Shown here: positions 61,824 through 64,000 of the stretch, piece by piece
Numbering within the stretch: the stretch's first letter is position 1
Layout: every line of letters starts with the position of its first letter
Origin: a bacterium
GTDB lineage: Bacteria > Planctomycetota > Planctomycetia > Isosphaerales > Isosphaeraceae
Direction of reading: 5' to 3'
DNA length: 64,000 bases
NCBI GenBank assembly: GCA_016125085.1
Contig: WGMM01000007.1
Coordinates: 372,001 to 436,000 of the forward strand
The notes under the pieces: generated by a model
What the model was told of the DNA's origin: nothing
The model's input: only the letters and a program-made list of their open reading frames with translations
Databases searched by the model: none
Made by a program: the position numbers and the translations under genes

Positions 61824-64000
61824 TCATCGGTTAAGCAGGTTCGTCGCCTCGCGAAAAAACTGCATGGATTCGCGATCCGCGGCGTATTCCGGGCGTTGCA
61901 TGAGCTTGCCCAAGCGGGCATAGGTCGCCTCGGCCATAGCCTTCCGCCCCAGCTTCCACTGGGCCATGGCAAGAAAGGCGAGGTCAGACGGAGATGCGAC
62001 TTCCCCGTTCGGAGATTTATTGAGTTCCGCTGATTTCGCCAAAGTCTCAACGGCATACTCGTACTTTTCGGCCCGGTATTGGGCGACTCCGAGGGTGTTG
62101 AGAATTGCGGAGAAGTTCGGCATGCGATTTCGGGCTTCTTCGGCCATCGCCATGGCACGGGCGTATTCGGCCAGTTCCCGGTCAGGTGCCGAAGCGAGAA
62201 ACGATGCGTGGATGCTCAGCACAAGTCCATAATTAGCGACGATTTCGTTGTCTTTCGGATGGTCTTGTACAAGGATTTCAAAATGGCGTATGGCCGCGTC
62301 GAAAGCCGCACTTGCGTCGCCTTGTCTGCCTGTGTCGGCTTCCAGGATCCCTAAGCTTTTCTGTGTGAGTGCCAAACCGATTCGAAACTCCGTCGCCATC
62401 GGGGCGGATTCGACGAGCATTTCGTAATTCTGTATCGCCCCCTGGAATGCCTTACGGGCCTCGTCATTACTACCAATGGATTTCGCCAGCGTCCCAAGAT
62501 TTCCGAGTGCCCGGGCCAGACCGTTTCGAAACTCCGATCGGTTCGGGATGGTTTCGACGAGTTCTTCCCAGGTGCGAATGGACCGTTCAAAAGCTGCCCG
62601 AGCTTTGTCCGCATCGGTTACGGATTCTTCCAGCAGCCCGAGATTGTTCAGGGCTTGGGCCAGATTACTCCGGAATTCCGTCGCATTCGAATCCGCGTGG
62701 ATGACGTCTTCGCAGATACGGATGGCTCGCTCATAGGCCTGCCGGGCTTCGTTCGGATTGTTCGAAACGGCTTCCAGAAGGCCTTGGTGGCTCAGTGCAC
62801 GGGCGAGGCCGCCCTGATAATCGAGAACGTTCGGCTCGGCTTCGGCAAGGGCTTCGTAGATCTCGATCGCACTCCGGTTCAACTTGCTGGCGTTGTCCGT
62901 ATTGCCTGAGCCTTGTTCCAGAACCCCAAGGTTGCTGAGCGCGCCGGCCAGGCCGGATCGATAATCCAGATACCGCGGATCGTCATCGATGAGGACCTTC
63001 CAGTTCGAAACGGACCGCTCATAAGCGGCACGAGCCTTGTCGAGACGGCTCGTGGCCATTTCCACGTTACCCAGCTTGCCCGAGACCCGGGCCAGGCCGC
63101 TGCGGAACTCCGCAGCCTTAGGATGATCCCTGATAAGCGTTTCGTAAACGAATAAGCTCCGCTCGTAAGCGGATCGGGCTTCGTCAAGCCGGTTTGCGGC
63201 ACTTTCCAGATGTCCGAGCTTGTCCAGGACAAGAGCCAGGCCGCCGCGAAACTCCGGCGATTTCGGATGGTCTTTGAACAATGTTTCGTATACATGAATT
63301 GCCCGCTTATACGCTTCTTTCGCATCGGCGAGTTGGCCGGCGTTCGCTTCCAGATCTCCGAGATTGCCCAAACTGCGGGCCAGACTGCTACTGAATTCCG
63401 TAACCGTCGGGTCGTCTTCGAAGAGGGCTTCCCAGGTTTCGATTGTTCGAACGAACGCTTTGCGTGCCTCGTCCGGTCGGCCATTGACGCTTTCCAGAAT
63501 ACCCAGGTTGCTCAGGGCACGTGCCAGGCCGGTGCGAAACTCCGTTGACTTCGGGGCGGTTTCGGCGAGTTCTTCCCAGGTGCTAATGGCCTGCTCGTAG
63601 TTCGATCGAGCATCGCTGGTCTTCCCTGTAGCTTCTTTCGCTATCCCGAGGCTGTTAAGCGAACTGGCTAATCCGCTGCGGAACAAAATCGATTTCGGGT
63701 CGGATTCGACAAGGGCTTCCCAGGTTTCGCTCGCTCTCTCAAAAGGCGATATGGTATCTTCAATTCTGCCTGAGTTTGCTTCCAGATTCCCAATGTTGAA
63801 AAGGGCTTGGGCCAGACCGATGCGATACTTCGTGGATTTCGGATCGTTTTTCGAAAGGGATTCATGGAATTCGATCGCACGCTTCAATAATTTTCGGGCT
63901 TTGACAGGATCGTCGGAGTTGCGTTCCAGGAGTCCAAGGTTGCTGAGCGCACCGGCAAGTCCTGATTGAAATTCGATTTCATTCGGGCTGACTTCGAAAA
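61824..64000 (-). CDS. Long TPR-repeat protein (5' end outside window)
   Basis: Reverse strand, open to the right edge: reading past the TTG at 63887 gives EIEFQSGLAGALSNLGLL, another repeat, so the start lies beyond 64000. The visible ~725 residues are about twelve full TPR-like units plus a partial, period 48 residues (144 bp), pattern YERAIxxWExLVxxxPxxxEFRxGLARALxNLGxLE. The last ~130 residues are more divergent TPRs (AEYARAMAMAEEARNRMPNFS, LAFLAMAQWKLGRKAMAE). In planctomycetes such arrays often form the C-terminus of Ser/Thr protein kinases; the kinase would be outside the window, so this is only a suggestion. Confidence 0.8.
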   Translation of the reverse strand, partial: FEVSPNEIEFQSGLAGALSNLGLLERNSDDPVKARKLLKRAIEFHESLSKNDPKSTKYRIGLAQALFNIGNLEANSGRIEDTISPFERASETWEALVESDPKSILFRSGLASSLNSLGIAKEATGKTSDARSNYEQAISTWEELAETAPKSTEFRTGLARALSNLGILESVNGRPDEARKAFVRTIETWEALFEDDPTVTEFSSSLARSLGNLGDLEANAGQLADAKEAYKRAIHVYETLFKDHPKSPEFRGGLALVLDKLGHLESAANRLDEARSAYERSLFVYETLIRDHPKAAEFRSGLARVSGKLGNVEMATSRLDKARAAYERSVSNWKVLIDDDPRYLDYRSGLAGALSNLGVLEQGSGNTDNASKLNRSAIEIYEALAEAEPNVLDYQGGLARALSHQGLLEAVSNNPNEARQAYERAIRICEDVIHADSNATEFRSNLAQALNNLGLLEESVTDADKARAAFERSIRTWEELVETIPNRSEFRNGLARALGNLGTLAKSIGSNDEARKAFQGAIQNYEMLVESAPMATEFRIGLALTQKSLGILEADTGRQGDASAAFDAAIRHFEILVQDHPKDNEIVANYGLVLSIHASFLASAPDRELAEYARAMAMAEEARNRMPNFSAILNTLGVAQYRAEKYEYAVETLAKSAELNKSPNGEVASPSDLAFLAMAQWKLGRKAMAEATYARLGKLMQRPEYAADRESMQFFREATNLLNR

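Overview
The window reads as chromosomal DNA of a flagellated, Gram-negative member of the Planctomycetota. The evidence is a DUF1559 protein with a prepilin-type N-terminus, a glucose/sorbosone-dehydrogenase-like propeller fused to a planctomycete-type haem domain, a very large AsmA-like protein, a PEP-CTERM protein and long 48-residue TPR arrays. Base composition is GC-rich throughout, apart from a few visibly AT-richer gaps and one AT-richer island near 48.9-50.1 kb. I cannot name the genus. I saw no tRNA, rRNA, CRISPR array, transposase or prophage gene.

Layout. 1-4.4 kb: flagellar export and motor genes, with flhA running leftward off the edge and a divergent fliF plus a compact fliG lacking its middle domain. 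4.4-14.7 kb: a methyltransferase, tilS, a membrane glycosyltransferase-like protein, an FHA-GGDEF signalling protein, a 2-hydroxyacid dehydrogenase, and a GT-B glycosyltransferase coupled to a secreted dehydrogenase/cytochrome c. 15.0-19.5 kb: an xseB-ispA-dxs-nadK run supplying isoprenoid precursors by the MEP route. 20.0-24.4 kb: an exported Ala/Pro/Lys repeat protein with its own strong promoter, ribosome binding site and terminator, then an AsmA-like giant. 24.5-29.8 kb: a divergent HMG-CoA reductase and a two-gene membrane GTPase/GAP1-like cassette. 30-37.7 kb: a Tat-exported TIM-barrel protein, a DUF1559 protein, a fused FAD/Fe-S oxidoreductase, and a RraA-like/lipoprotein/methyltransferase operon.

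38-48.9 kb: a STAS anti-anti-sigma protein, mutS, a LysR regulator and gltBD (glutamate synthase). 49-52.5 kb: a PEP-CTERM protein in AT-rich surroundings, a DUF2156 protein and a Tat-exported propeller protein. 52.6-59.5 kb: a tightly packed cheA-mcp-cheW-cheR-cheB chemotaxis operon without cheY, whose receptor ends in a CheR-docking-like pentapeptide. 60-64 kb: leuA and the C-terminal part of a long TPR protein whose 5' end lies outside the window.

The most interesting items are the GTPase/GAP1 pair (a candidate for a poorly characterised membrane signalling or conflict system), the FliG without a middle domain, the coexistence of HMG-CoA reductase with DXS, and the modular Ala/Pro/Lys repeat protein. 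All functional calls come from reading translated sequence and motifs by eye; no database search was run.
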